Origin: Tilletia caries
Lineage: Eukaryota > Basidiomycota > Exobasidiomycetes > Tilletiales > Tilletiaceae
Length of the DNA: 64,000 nt
Direction of reading: 5' to 3'
NCBI GenBank assembly: GCA_032718865.1
Contig: JALUTQ010000018.1
Span: 682,001-746,000, forward strand
Shown: positions 1-11,095 of the stretch, in pieces
Layout: each line of letters begins with the position of its first letter
How positions within the stretch are numbered: the stretch's first letter is position 1
Translations under genes and position numbers: made by a program
Notes under the pieces: generated by a model
Seen by the model: the letters and a program-made list of their open reading frames with translations, nothing else
Databases searched by the model: none
What the model was told of the DNA's origin: nothing

Positions 1-3000
1 GAGATCGTTTCGTCAGACATCTATGTACGTCGTGCAAGACTCGGGAAAGACAAGACACTCACTCTGAGATCGCCCATGCCAGACCAAAGCCGTCGTACGT
101 CGATGTTCCGCGGCCAAGCTCGTCAATGATAATCAGCGAGTCCTTTGTCGCAGTCTGGCAAACCATCAAACCTACTCTGTGAGCTCACCCCCTCGAAACC
201 TAGCATACGCGCACGAAACGGTCAGACTCACCTTGAGAATCGTCGCAGTCTCCAGCATCTCCGCCATGAACGTACTGACACCCTTCAGCTGACTGTCCCC
301 AGCGCCAACCCGGGCCAGTATGCAGTCAAAGATCGGCAACTGCACACCCTCTGCCGCGGGCACGAAGCACCCCGTCTGCGCCATGAGAGCAATGACACCA
401 ACTTGGCGGATGTACGTGCTCTTTCCGCCCATGTTCGGGCCCGTGATGACGAGGAACTCAGACTCGTCGACCTTCATCTCCGTATCGTTCGGGATGAAGC
501 TGATCTCGTCCTGCATCTCCAGACAGGGATGTCTGCCCTCTTTGATCGACAGGGAGGCGTCGATTCCGCGCTCGTGCAGGATCGGCTTGACGTACGGCGT
601 AGCCGCATTCACCGAGATATGTGCGAAGCTGTTAGAGAGAGAACGTACGGGGGCCACCAGTCAGGAATTTCGTCAGCACGTTATCTCTCTCCATGACCCA
701 CGATTTTGAACATACCTTACGATCACGTCCAACTCAGCGATGACGACGTTGAGTTGCTCGAGCGGTGCACAGTAGGAAGCTGGGCGCAAGCGTGCAGAAC
801 AGGAGAGAGTCAACGATTCAACTCCGAGGTAAGAGGACACGGGATGTAACTCACCCGCGATCGATACCACTTCCTTCACCACGCCGCTTTGTTTTTCGGA
901 GTACTCGGACGTCAAACGAGCGAAGCGATCGTTCAGACCGCGCAGTTTCGACGTGGTGAAGTAGAGACCGCCCTACGAGAGGAACCAGCGCATGTTCAGC
1001 AATGAGTCCAAGAATCACAAACATCTACACGGCGGCCTGCTCACCTTCACAGTAGCGATTTCAGAGTACTGGTTCTTCCCCTTGACCACGTTCGCGTCCT
1101 ACCCAAAGTCGAAAGAGCGCGTCAGTAAACCCAGTCCAAATTTGACTCAAGTATGGAACACCACACCCCGTGGGTTGAAACTCACACCCCGAGTCACCCT
1201 CAAGCAGTACCCATGCGTCGCATGATTCTCCAAATGCAGCTTCTTCTCGATGTCCAGCTTCAAATCTTTACCCGCCTGCCGATGAACGTCATCCAACGAG
1301 TCCCGCACGCCATCCAGCTCGTCCCGGATCTGGCGCAGATCTTCGCGGAAGTCGGCTTTGACGACGTAGTGGTGGTTCGCGAGCTCGTCGAGGTCGAGGG
1401 TGGCCTCTACCAGGTCGGAGAACTTTTGCAAGGTGTTTTTGTGGCCCTGGCCCCCCAGAGGATGGGATAGTTTCAGTGCGGGCGAAGCATGGAGCCATAA
1501 CGTCCAAGGTTTCCCTTTATCTCACCTGCATCACAGACGTGAACTTCCGCTTCAACAGATCGCCGTGCTTCTGAGATGGCGTCTCCGCATCGCCGAGAAG
1601 CTCGACCAGCTTCGGCAGCCGCATGATGGCCTGGTAGACCCGGACAACGTCCTCGAGACTGGCAATGCCACGCTGCAGACGCTTGCTGATGCGGTGCAAG
1701 TCTGGCAGGTAGCGCAGTTCGTCGGTCTGTGAATGGACAAGTTTGGGCTTTAGGATCAGAAATCTCCTGATTGTGAATCCTGGGAGCCGAGGTAAGGACT
1801 CACCTGAACGTTCTGCCGCGTAGCTGAGTCCTCAACGAAGACCTCGACCAAATCTTGCCGTTCGCCTGCAGGACAAAAAGCGTTACACAGCCTAGTCAAT
1901 CCCAAAGGAACCCCGTGTTCCAAGTCTAACCAAGGAAAAAAACTCACGAATCAGATGACTATTAACCAAAGGCTGCTTAAGCCACTGCGCCAACATCCGT
2001 ACCCCCTGCGCAGTCTTACAATAATTAAGCAACCCATACAAACTCGTGTTCTTCCCATAGCCCGTCTGACCACTCTCCGGGAAGAGGTTCAGCGCGCGCA
2101 CGGCCGAGCTGTCCAATCGTAGGTACTGGGAAAGATCGTGCGTGCTGATGGAGAACTTGCCAAAGTTGGCTTCGTCGGATCCGAGGTCGAGGTAGGAGAG
2201 CAGGGCGTTGGCGGCGCCCATTGCGATCTTCTGGTCGAATTCGGCTGTAAGTGGGACCCATGGTTGGTTCGTTCAGAGTCACGATCGGCGGGAACATAGG
2301 TCTGAGAAGGGACTGATACGTACCGGCCCCGGTCCGCGTCGAGTCTTCGCTGAGCAGCCGTGCGAGGTCAGTTTCGATGTTCTTGCCGATGAAGTCGGCT
2401 GGAAAGGGGGAAAAAGAATGGACGGATTATTACTTTCGTGGACCAGGCCGTCGAGCATTCGTAGCAGAACTCACCCTTCTTTCTGTCGGTAATTATGCAA
2501 CCACATCGATCGACGACAGAGCGCAGCTTCTTCAAGTCATAGTCGTCGCCCTTGTCCTCAGCCAGGAGACACTCTTTGACGCCCAACTGGATCAGCAAGG
2601 ACTGGGTTTGTGAACCAAGACAATTACCAGTCAGAAAGTGAACGCAAAGGGCAGTACTCGAATGAATGCATATCACTCACCTCGGTGTTGCTAAACAGGT
2701 CATTCTCTGCATACTCGGCCACGCCCAAACTGCGATTGGACGCGTCGGCATAGGCAGCGCCTACATGCTTCACTCCGTTCTCCATCTTGATCTTGAGGGC
2801 CATGACGATCGGGGCGCTGAGGATGTCGGCATTGACGAAGAGAAGGTCCTCGATGCCCTGGAGGTTGCCTGGGGTCGCCTTTCCACAGAAAAAAAAAAAA
2901 AATGAAGTTCAGCCCCCCCCCAAGTCCAGTGTCCTCGTCTGCACACCCTGCCTGAACTCCCTGTGACGTAAAAAGTCGCGCCAAACGTACCTGTCTAGAA

Positions 3001-3546
3001 ATCGACCACGAATTACTCCGCTTCCCTCCCGCATTCCCCCAAATCTCAACCCGCATCTGCCTTGCGGTAAGCGCGTCCGTCAAAAACGCGCGCGCGGCCG
3101 CATGGCCCAGCGTGCACGACGGCAGCCCTGCTTCTTTACTGCTGCTCCCTAGGTGCTTGAGGACGGATTGGGTCTTGAAGACGGAGGTTGCTACTAGGAG
3201 GGCGTCTTTACCGTGGGCGGAGTAGAATTCCTGTATTTGCGTAGAAGTGGTGATGAGTGGTGCTAAGTTGGATGAGCAAAGGAGGGGGGGGGGGGGGATG
3301 GGGAAGGGCACTCACGCCACGGTCGAATAGCCGGACTGTGCCGTCGCGCGCTTCAGGCATGCTCTTGAAGAAGGCGCAGAATCCCGACTGGGCGCTGGAG
3401 TCTGAGATCGCGGGCCAAGGAGAACGAGATGGTGAGCATGTAATGTAGAAGGGTCAAGGGAGAGTAAGTGCAGACGTACCCAGATCAAGGACCGGTTTCT
3501 CACGATCTGCCGCACCCGCCGCACCGTCGTACATGAGCCCGGACAT
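1..3546 (-). CDS. MSH2: DNA mismatch repair ATPase MSH2 (C-terminus outside window)
   Basis: MutS-family subunit of MutS-alpha/beta, which recognises base mismatches and loops in the nucleus. The reverse strand encodes, over many short exons, an N-terminal mismatch-binding region (VRLFDRG, then an [16 protein letters not shown] segment at about 3170-3330), core and lever segments, and the ATPase. The Walker A motif GPNMGGKST lies at about 416-444 and the signature [12 protein letters not shown] at about 84-122. These motifs and the [17 protein letters not shown] stretch are MSH2-like rather than MSH3/MSH6. The start is ATG at 3544-3546 (MSGLMYDG), with the first intron donor GTACGT after VLDLG. 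The last exon visible ends near base 60 with a GTGAGT donor, so the final C-terminal exon(s) lie left of the window. Exon ends were not all fixed; introns clearly interrupt the frame roughly every 100-300 bp. The gene shares a 284-bp promoter with COA8. Confidence 0.93.
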
Positions 3547-3830
3547 GTTGGTTTCGATGAGATGGATACGCGCTGAAGGGCTCTGCTGGAGTGAGTGGGA
3601 AGAGGGGTGTGAAGGAAGGAGGGGAAAGGATGTGGACGAAGTGTTGCTTTGCCAGCTTCCGAACGCACTCCCCCATCCCAAATTTCCGAACGCGTCACGT
3701 CTCCCAGTGGGACGCGTCGCGCGTTTCGTTACCGCGGAAGTACCGAGCCAGCCTTCTGACCTCAACTTCCCTCCCGCTTTTGATGGGCACGACTTCTCTC
3801 GCAAAGGCCAACGTATATACTCAAGAAAGA
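3547..3830. promoter_or_regulatory. Bidirectional MSH2/COA8 promoter with two MluI cell-cycle boxes
   Basis: This 284-bp interval lies between divergent start codons. It contains two exact ACGCGT hexamers at 3690-3695 and 3712-3717, each in a CG-rich context. ACGCGT is the MBF (Mbp1-Swi6) site that drives G1/S genes in yeasts, and mismatch-repair genes are common MBF targets. That MSH2 is cell-cycle regulated here is an inference. Confidence 0.5.
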
Positions 3831-4646
3831 ATGGCTGCTCCTCGCCGCGTACTGCCGACGGCCTTCCTCGCGCGTTTGCCCTTCGCAACAGCGTCTGCGT
3901 CCACGTCCACCGCCGCCGCTCCACCACCCCGTCCCAAACGGTCTCGCCTCCCATCATCCCCAACATCAACATCAACCTCGGACCTGCTACCCACCCTCCT
4001 CGTCGGTCCCCCCGATCCGATCTCCAACTTGCGGCCGATCCGGTACGTGAGCCCGCTCGATCGGCGAGTTCTCCCGTCTTCGGGGGCGCAGCAAGAAGGT
4101 GCGATCTCGCACCCGTACTCCCTCAGCGAATTCTCCACGGGCCACCAACACCAACACCAACAGTCCCAAACGACAGGGACAAGAGCACACCGCGGGGCAG
4201 AGCTGGAGATCGAACCATCTCCCTACTTCCAATCGCTCCAGTCCCGCCTCGAATCCGCATCCCTCGCTCATCGCCTCCGCTCCTCCCGCGCACACACCTT
4301 CGACCAACGTTTCTGGTCCGACAACAACCACCGCTTCGCGCGCGACCTAGCCGCTTCTTCCACCCCGCACTCCCCATCCCCCTCAGAAACGGGGGAGAAC
4401 AACGCAGAATTCTACACAGCATGGCTGAGCGCAAACGCCGACCGACACCGGGCGTACAACCGCGTGCTGGTTCGACGGACGTTTAGGGACCTTGCGCCGG
4501 AGGCGCGGTGGAGGGTGCTTGTGGGCTGGGTTAGGGTGGTGGGGTGGTGGGAGCGGGAGGTTAGGGCGAGGGTGTTCAGGGTGTTGGGGGTGGGGGGCAG
4601 TTCTTTGGGGAGGGAACGCGCGCGGAGGCGGGGGATGAAGGAATGA
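3831..4646 (+). CDS. COA8: COA8-like cytochrome c oxidase assembly factor
   Basis: Predicted single-exon protein of 271 aa. The N-terminus (MAAPRRVLPTAFLARLPFAT) is Arg/Ala/Ser rich without acidic residues, as in a mitochondrial presequence, so I chose the ATG at 3831 over the in-frame one at 3783. The core matches the COA8/APOPT1 family: VGPPDPISNLRPIRY, then an FWSDNNHRFARDL-like segment, then NAEFYTAWLSAN with HRAYNRVLVRRTF. These align with the family pattern 'GPPDKYSNLRP...FW..N..F...K..F......FYK.FL......H..YNR.WY.RNF'. The family protects and promotes complex IV assembly in the matrix. It is longer than animal homologues because of a low-complexity insert before the FW motif. The gene is divergent from MSH2 and convergent with the next gene. 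Confidence 0.8.
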   Translation: MAAPRRVLPTAFLARLPFATASASTSTAAAPPPRPKRSRLPSSPTSTSTSDLLPTLLVGPPDPISNLRPIRYVSPLDRRVLPSSGAQQEGAISHPYSLSEFSTGHQHQHQQSQTTGTRAHRGAELEIEPSPYFQSLQSRLESASLAHRLRSSRAHTFDQRFWSDNNHRFARDLAASSTPHSPSPSETGENNAEFYTAWLSANADRHRAYNRVLVRRTFRDLAPEARWRVLVGWVRVVGWWEREVRARVFRVLGVGGSSLGRERARRRGMKE

Positions 4647-5066
4647 ATCTGTCTTCCACGTTCCATCCGTTTCCCTCCTCCCTCCCGTCGCCAAAGCCGC
4701 ATACAGCCAGGCTTACAATGCACACAGAGGATAATGTGGGATGGCAATTGAATGGAAATATATATTAGAGATGGGAATGAGATTGGAGCAAGGAAGGAGA
4801 AGGGAGGATGTGAAAGGCTTCGGCGATGGGAGTATAGGGAAGCTGAAAGTGTGCACGGTGGTGGAGGAGGGCTGAGTGGGAATCGAAAGGGAGGCAAGAA
4901 ACGAACGGAAGCGTGGGCGGGGTTGGCAAGGCAAGCGAAAGGGGACGTTAAGGTAGGTGGAGGGGGGAAACCAAGAAGAGTGTAGTCTAGGTCGGGTGAT
5001 GGTGGAGAGGGTATAGTGAGAGACCGTCGGGGGGTGGGGGAGTAAAGCCCGCCGCACCGCTGGGGT
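4647..5066. other. Convergent 3' intergenic region
   Basis: This stretch lies between the COA8 stop and the stop of the next, convergent gene. It is purine-rich on the plus strand. I see no gene or structured element. Confidence 0.5.
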
Positions 5067-6632
5067 TCAAGCCTGAGGAGACTCGTCAGCCTCATCGAAC
5101 GAATTGGTCAGATGGCGTAGTCTCCGCTCGAGCTCGGCCGCTTCCTCGTGGCCATTCAGACCGAGAAAGGACGGGACGGAGCGGAGAGCCCTGTGGATCT
5201 GCTGTTGCTGCTGCTGTTGCACAGGCTGTGATTCTCCTTGAGCGGTCGAGACGTCGTCGCCGAGGGGCGGATCGGAGGTAGCACCAAAGTCAGCAGGCGC
5301 AGGTAGCAGCACACCCTCACCCTTGCCCTCGCCCTCCCCATCCGCCCCGGCACCGTCCGTCTGGGCGCCCGGGTCGGTATGTCTCCGTCCCAGCGTCGGC
5401 GCGTGTGTAGACGGGTGGAGCAACGAGACCGAGTGGGCGGAGGAGAGGAGCGCGAGTGGGGCCAGGTCTGCCATGGCGGAGGGGGAGGTCAGGGTGATCT
5501 CTGGCAGGACGGCGGGCATGGAGATGGGTGTCTGGGGCAGGTTCAGCGGGGGTAGGTGGTCCGGGATGCCCAGTCCTCCTGCTCCTGCTCCTCCTCCTCC
5601 CGCTCTTCCTCCTGCTGCGCGCGCCAACCCCCCAGCACCAGCCTGTCCGGATCCCGCCTGTTTTCCTCCCCCGAGTCTGGGCAGGGGTTGGACCTGGTTC
5701 GGCGGGGTGGAGAAGGGTGAAGGGGCAGGGGACGGAGCGGGCGACGGTGCTGCCGAGTAGATACCGAAATCAGAGATGTCCAACCGGGGTGGTAAGGACG
5801 GGATCGTGCGTGGTGGAGAGGGGAACGCCGAAGTCGAGAAGCTCGACGGGACATCATCAGCCGAGCAGACGAAGAGGGAGGGAGGCAGGGGTGTGTTCTC
5901 CCCGGACTCTGCCGAAGACCCTCGTAGCCGCTGAGCGTCTAGGACGTTATCAACCAGTCCGGGGGAGAAGCCGAGGGAGAAGGAGTCGTGTGTGAATTCA
6001 GTGGCCGCGGAGTCCGGCGGACTGGTAGACGACTCATTGTCCAGTCCACTCCCACTCGCACTCGTCTGGCTAGTGGTAGACCCCGAAACCGAAGCGGAGG
6101 TAGCGGAGTCCTCCTCCCCTGCGCCGCCCGCCGTGCCCACGTCTGCGTTCCGGTTGGTGTGCTGCTTCTCCTCGGGCCAGTCGTGCGAGGTGGTGGTGAT
6201 GGTGGTGATCGAGGGCGAACGGGACTTGTTATGAGCATTTTGCACGCTGAAGAAGGATCCTCCGTCGTCTTCGGAGATGGCACTCGCGAGCTCGGCCTCG
6301 AGACTGAAGTCAGCGGAGTGGGAGTTGAGACTGTCGGTGTGGGTGTGGATGCCGACTAGGATGGTACTCCTCCTCCTTGCACCGTTGTTCTTGCTGGCGT
6401 TGCTACTGCTGGTGCTGCTTCCGATACTGCTGGCACTGCTCCGATCGCTGTTGATGCTGCTGTTGCTCCCGTTGCGTGTCCTTCGTTTCCTCCTTGCGAC
6501 GGGGGATGTGGCAGCGGAGGAGACTGCGGAGGTGAGGACGGGGAGCTGTCTGGGTTCGAGAATGAGGATGTCGGACGGATCGGGATAGGCGGGGGGTGTT
6601 CGCGGGGAGGGCGAGGGCACGCGTGGGTGGAG

Positions 6633-6668
<36 letters not shown>

Positions 6669-6869
6669 GGGTGGCTTGGGGTGCTTGATCCGGAAGCTTC
6701 CCCTCTCGGTGCTGGGTGTGCGCATAGGAGAGAGTCTGGAGGTGGAGGTGGACGACGACGCCGAGGATGGCTGGAAGAGATCTGCTGTTGCGGAGATGCG
6801 GCTGGTGGTCGGTGTCGCTGCCAGTGCGCCTGTCGCTGCTGCTGCTGTCGCCGGGGGCATCGCTGTCAT
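5067..6869 (-). CDS. Unknown Ser/Pro/Ala-rich low-complexity protein
   Basis: Uninterrupted reading frame of 600 codons from the first in-frame ATG (6869). I do not recognise it. It is dominated by Ser, Pro, Thr and Ala, with a glutamine run near residues 70-80, several proline-rich stretches, a basic Arg-rich patch before a Ser-rich run, and a Gly/Ala-rich middle. The best candidates for conserved structure are a segment around RRRSTILVGIHTHTDS followed by an acidic-aromatic stretch ending SFFSVQNAHN, and a C-terminal short helix with ERRLRHLTNSF. No signal peptide or membrane span is seen. The composition suggests a regulatory or scaffold protein, but no function can be assigned. The frame is open further upstream without an ATG, so a spliced 5' exon cannot be excluded. 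Confidence 0.55.
6634..6667. repeat. (TGC)n microsatellite coding polyglutamine
   Basis: About eleven uninterrupted TGC/CTG units on the plus strand. They read as CAG codons in the reverse-strand gene and produce its glutamine run. Confidence 0.9.
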
Positions 6870-7792
6870 CGCTGGCGACGGCGAGGGTGACTGACTCACG
6901 ACTCACGACTCACGACTCACGACGGCGTTCCAGTGAGCGAGCTGCGCTGATACGAAACGTCGCGCTGGGTTCTCTTTCCAAAGTTTCTCGCCTCGGGAGA
7001 TGGTCTCAACGAAGAACAGCTCAAGCCAGAACGGCAGCAGAACGGACGCTGCCCAAACGGTTCAATTGGCAGAAATACTGTAAGTGGGCCGAGTTTACAG
7101 CTTAAGCTCGCCCGCTCGCCTTGTCCGTTGTGCTTCGGAGGCAGGACCATGAGCATCACACCCAACACCCTCACTGCCACTACTGCTCGCCCTGCCTCTC
7201 GCCCCTCCCGCCCCTCCCGCCCCTGCTCTCTAATCTCGCCCGCTTAGCGTCGCTCCGAGCTCCAACGGGTAAGGCGCGGAGCAGGGCCTCATCTCCCACT
7301 CAATCTCGTACTCGACTCGACTCTCTTTTAACAGACGGATCTACTTCCTCATCAGGCTCGAACGAGCGAACGAACGGGCAGCGGGCGATCATAGAAGCAA
7401 GGCTCTCTCTGCTCCTGCTGATTCCGCGTCTCACTCCCTGGCCGTAGCCTTTCGGAACGCAGCGCAAGCCGACGGGAGGCAGCATACTGAGGCAACACGT
7501 AAGTACCGTCCCCTCTTAACTCGCTCCCTCTTTGTCCCTTGACCTCTCGCTCACTTCACTCTGTCGACGTCCAACAGGCTGACTGCAGAAGCCCACACCG
7601 ACCTACTCTTCCCTCCTCGCCTTCTTCGATTCAGCTCGACCCGCCTCGCTCCGAACCTCAAACCTCAATCCTCAGCAGACGACAAGTACACTCTCTTAGG
7701 ACTAATAGTGAGTCAGTCCTGCCATCGTCTTCCGTACCCCGTCGATACTGACCTTGCGCATCACCTTCTTCGGATTGGAAACAACAGCCACA
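6870..7792. other. Intergenic region between divergent genes
   Basis: A 923-bp region upstream of both the unknown reverse gene and the glycosyltransferase. At its left end the 7-bp unit GACTCAC recurs four times (about 6893-6922) and overlaps one TGACTCA (Gcn4/AP-1 type) site at 6892-6898. The right half is pyrimidine-rich, typical of a promoter and 5' UTR. Several GT...AG pairs near 7500-7690 may mark a 5'-UTR intron of the glycosyltransferase. No convincing protein gene is present. Confidence 0.4.
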
Positions 7793-9232
7793 ATGCTTTA
7801 CCTCACAGCGGACAAGTTCCCCATATTCGTACCTCTCGGTCTCCTCGGCGCATGGCGCTATTTCTGGTATGCCATTCGTCTCTCAGCCGCCGTCGTATAC
7901 CGGCCAATCCCACCACCTCTCAACCCTACTTACATTGCTTCCGAAGATGTCACCATGTGAGTTCTCCCTCTGCGCTCTGAGCGTCGCTCGTTTCTATCAA
8001 GTACTCACACAAAATTTGCTCCACTAGTATCGTACCCACCATCGACGCCGGCGAAGAGTTCAAGGAGGCAGCCTACTCATGGCTCGTCGGCAGCCCAGCA
8101 CAGGTATTAATCATAACAGAAGCCAAGATGCAGGAGCCCCTCCAAGCCCTGGCCGACGAGGTCGACCCGGTCCGGATCAAAGTCCTCACCGTCCCCAAAG
8201 CGAACAAACGGCTCCAGATGGCACACGGCATCCGAAACACCACAACCGACATCATCGTCTTCGCCGACGACGACGCCATCTGGCCCCCTACGTTGCTCCC
8301 CTACATCCTCGCCTGCTTCGAAGACCAGCAGGTTGGCGGGGTCGGCACTAGTCAGCGCGTGAAACCGACGGGGGGGAAGGGGATGACGGTCTGGGAGACC
8401 CTCGCTGCGTTCCGGCTCAGTATCCGCAACTTCGAGATCGCAGCTTCGACGCACATCGACGGCGGCGTGCCCTGTCTCTCCGGCCGCACAGCCGCATACC
8501 GCACCGTGATCCTGAAAGACCCGGCTTTCTTGCACGGCTTCACGAACGACTACTGGCTGGGCAAGTACCTGCTCAACAGCGGGGACGACAAGTTTCTCAC
8601 GCGCTGGATGGTCAGCCATGGTTGGAACACCTACATCCAGGTGTGCGCCGAGGCTGAGATTCTGAGTACGATGAAGCCGGATTGGCGATTTTTGAAGCAG
8701 GTCTTGCGCTGGACGCGGAATACATGGCGGTCCGACATTCGCTCGATCTTTACCGAGCGACACGTCTGGACGCGACATCCGTACGTCGCATACAGCATGA
8801 TCGACAAGTTCATCAACCCCTTCACCCTCCTCGTCGGGCCCTGTCTCGTCATCTACCTCTGCATCAAGTCCACCCGCGCCATCGAGGACGGCGGCTACCA
8901 CTTGTCGGCGTGGAACATCCTGCTGTCGTACGCGGTGTGGATCTTGGCGACCCGGACGGCGAAGCTGCTCCCGCATCTGTGGTTCCGGCCGCAGGACATC
9001 ATTCACGTGCCGGCGTTCATCCTGTTTGGGTACTACTTTGCCATAATGAAGCTGTACGCGCTTTTCACCTTGCATGTGACAGGTATGTGTTCAAGGAGAG
9101 GCCTGCTGCTGTGATGGAAGTGTTTTCAGGAGCTGACCCAAGACTCATTTCCTTTCATTTCCCTCCTTTCTCTTCCTTTTTCCTTCTCTCTCCCCCATAA
9201 AAGGATGGGGAACGCGAGTCGGAGTAGCTTAG
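7793..9232 (+). CDS. CPS1: CPS1-like membrane glycosyltransferase 2 (hyaluronan/chitin-synthase-like)
   Basis: Three exons (7793-7956, 8028-9082, 9204-9232) give 415 aa. The N-terminal part has a membrane segment (FPIFVPLGLLGAWRYFWY). A processive GT2 domain follows, with DVTIIVPTID created across the first splice, a metal-binding FADDDAIW near residue 132, an acceptor-site GDDKFLTR, and QVLRW (QxxRW) near residue 279. Two to three C-terminal membrane helices end in LHVT. The tiny third exon adds GWGTRVGVA. This order and the length match the fungal family of Cryptococcus CPS1, which makes a hyaluronan-like polysaccharide, and of type-2 polysaccharide synthases. The true product here is not determinable from sequence. 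The protein likely sits in the plasma membrane with its active site in the cytosol. Confidence 0.82.
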
Positions 9233-10263
9233 ATTCTTCCTCCTTTCTGGAAATGGACACTGTACAATTTGTGAATGGGATCGATCCCGTCCACGTCCGA
9301 CGTCGGGAAGACTCTCGACCCTGGGCTTCCCCCTGGCGTGGCATCGACGAGGACATCGCTGTGGGACGCGATCGTCGGCGTCTCGCCACGATTCTCCTGG
9401 CGCTTTCGGGCTCACTTCCGTCCGCCCTCTCTCCGCTGACTTGACAACAGGCGATGCTGACGAATCTTTTCCCACGTCCCTTCCTCTCTTCTTCCGCCCC
9501 GTTGACTGTTCTGTGTTCGTTATCTAACTGATGCACAGCTGCGCCTGGCTGGGCGCTCCGGCGTCTTATACGCCGCTGCTGGTCGTGGGGAGGAGGGTAT
9601 AGGTGAAGAAACGAGGGCAGGCAGGCGTGCAACCTTCGTTGCTATGGTCATGGTAACAAAGGCCCTCGACCGGCTGGCTGGTGGACTGGAACATGCCCTG
9701 GCAAACAAAGCGACACACCCACGAAGGGCGCTCAACATCTCTGCCGAGACCCTCATCTTGCAAGTGACAGGGACGACGGGCGCAGCCAATGGCCTTGTTA
9801 TTACGGCGGTTACGATCAAGCCTCGGACCAGGCCTTGCTTATACAGCGAAAGGGGGCGTCGATCTCGACGGCAACTCAACAACCTCGCACGGGACGTCCG
9901 CTCGTCCCCTGCACCAGGGCAGTCTTTCCTGCGCATGCTTTGGGGTGCTGTGCTTCAGGGTCGTGCTGCGGAAAGTGGGCGAGGTCGTTTGGGGGATTGG
10001 GGGCGGTTTGGAAGCTATATAAGGAGGGGGGTTTGCTCACCTTCTCTTCCCCCCCTCTTCTTTTTCCTCACAGCCTCTCCCGTCTTCACTCTCACAGGCT
10101 GTCCCCACTACCTCTCACACCTCTCTCCCTCACCTTCATCTCGCACTCCTTACTCCCACGCCCTTCCCATTCTCTGCTCTGCTCTCTCCCTCCCTCCCTT
10201 CCTCTCTCCCTCCACAAGCAGGTGATAAGCTGGACGCCACTGGCTCACCATGGCGGGACCCGC
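9233..10263. other. Intergenic region with promoter signals
   Basis: A 1.03-kb gap. The first half shows nothing I can assign. The second half looks like a promoter: a canonical TATA element at 10016-10023, followed by about 180 bp of almost pure C/T tract leading to the next start codon. Short reading frames here have no recognisable content. Confidence 0.45.
10016..10023 (+). promoter_or_regulatory. TATA box (TATATAAG)
   Basis: Exact TATATAAG about 240 bp upstream of the ATG at 10264. It precedes a long pyrimidine tract typical of fungal transcription start regions. Confidence 0.5.
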
Positions 10264-10929
10264 ATGTCCCACCCATCGGCCGGGAGCCGATTCGATCACC
10301 CCAAAGTCAGCCTTAGGGCCTGCATCATTGGTGCCCAAGCAGGCGATGCTGCCGACGCACCTGCGGCAGGACCGTCAAACTCATCAGCAGGACGGATCAC
10401 CAATGAGGCAGCAGCCCGTGCTGCACCGCCAACGCACGAAGGTCGTCAGCAAAGGGCCCCTTCACCACAAGTTCGAGCCGCACTTGAGCACTCGCGTGCC
10501 CTTCGCTGGGGGCACTACCTCTGCGGCATCGTCGGCGTGTTTCTGCTCGGCATGATCTTCGGCATCAGCATCTCCTACACCGCCATCAATTCCGTCGGAC
10601 TCGCTGTCAAGGCGGGCCTACACTCACATTATCTGCCGGAAGGCCACGCCCCCAGCTGCGTAACGGACGATACCACCCAAAAGGCCGCACTGGACCATCT
10701 CGGCGAGAAGGACAACAAGATGACTGCGCTCTGGAGCGGGGCTTCCGAGCACCTCGATACGGGTCCCAACACGGTCATCGGCATGAAGGAGTTCCTCAAG
10801 ATCATCAACGAGGAAATGTGCCCGAGCTCCGCTGGACAGGTCGTCGATCCTTTCGACACCTCCTTCGATGCTGCTGTTGGTGACGCCGAAATCGACATCG
10901 ACGAGGCCTACAGCATCTTCGTGCCTTAG
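10264..10929 (+). CDS. Single-pass membrane protein, upstream member of degenerate SUN-like tandem
   Basis: 221 codons from ATG at 10264. The N-terminal half is an Ala/Pro/Ser-rich soluble region. One strong membrane span (about GIVGVFLLGMIFGISISY) follows, then about 120 residues with no family I recognise. The N-terminal segment and membrane-proximal sequence are paralogous to the next reading frame: the same order of GAQAGD, APP-EG, P-V-A-EHS-ALRW and a hydrophobic span. Because that neighbour carries a SUN-like domain, this is probably a truncated relative of an inner nuclear membrane SUN protein. Its stop codon lies inside the second copy of a 140-bp repeat, so the present C-terminus may be a by-product of duplication. 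It could be a pseudogene. Confidence 0.5.
   Translation: MSHPSAGSRFDHPKVSLRACIIGAQAGDAADAPAAGPSNSSAGRITNEAAARAAPPTHEGRQQRAPSPQVRAALEHSRALRWGHYLCGIVGVFLLGMIFGISISYTAINSVGLAVKAGLHSHYLPEGHAPSCVTDDTTQKAALDHLGEKDNKMTALWSGASEHLDTGPNTVIGMKEFLKIINEEMCPSSAGQVVDPFDTSFDAAVGDAEIDIDEAYSIFVP
10310..10449 (+). repeat. 140-bp direct repeat, copy 1
   Basis: Copy 1 of a direct repeat; the other copy is 10923-11062. By eye only three substitutions separate the two, with an exact 613-bp offset and no gaps. It encodes the N-terminal Ala-rich segment. Confidence 0.95.
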
Positions 10930-11062
10930 GGCCTGCATCATTGGTGCCCAAGCAGGCGATGCTGCCGACGCACCTGCGGCAGGACCGTCAAACTCATCAG
11001 CAGGACGGATCACCAACGAGGCAGCAGCCCGTGCTGCACCGCCAACGCGCGAAGGTTGTCAG
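10923..11062 (+). repeat. 140-bp direct repeat, copy 2
   Basis: Copy 2 of the repeat at 10310-10449. Its first bases supply the TAG that ends the upstream reading frame (10927-10929). In another frame it encodes the same peptide as copy 1, leading into the SUN-like reading frame. Confidence 0.95.
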
Positions 11063-11095
11063 GCAAAGCAAGAAGGGTCGACAACGACGGTCAAG

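Noticed and set aside
8107..9075. 322-codon open frame on the minus strand
   Set aside because: Antisense to the CPS1-like glycosyltransferase; no motif in the reverse frame.
9644..10225. 193-codon open frame upstream of the SUN-like locus
   Set aside because: It runs through the TATA box and the C/T promoter tract. No domain, so probably chance.
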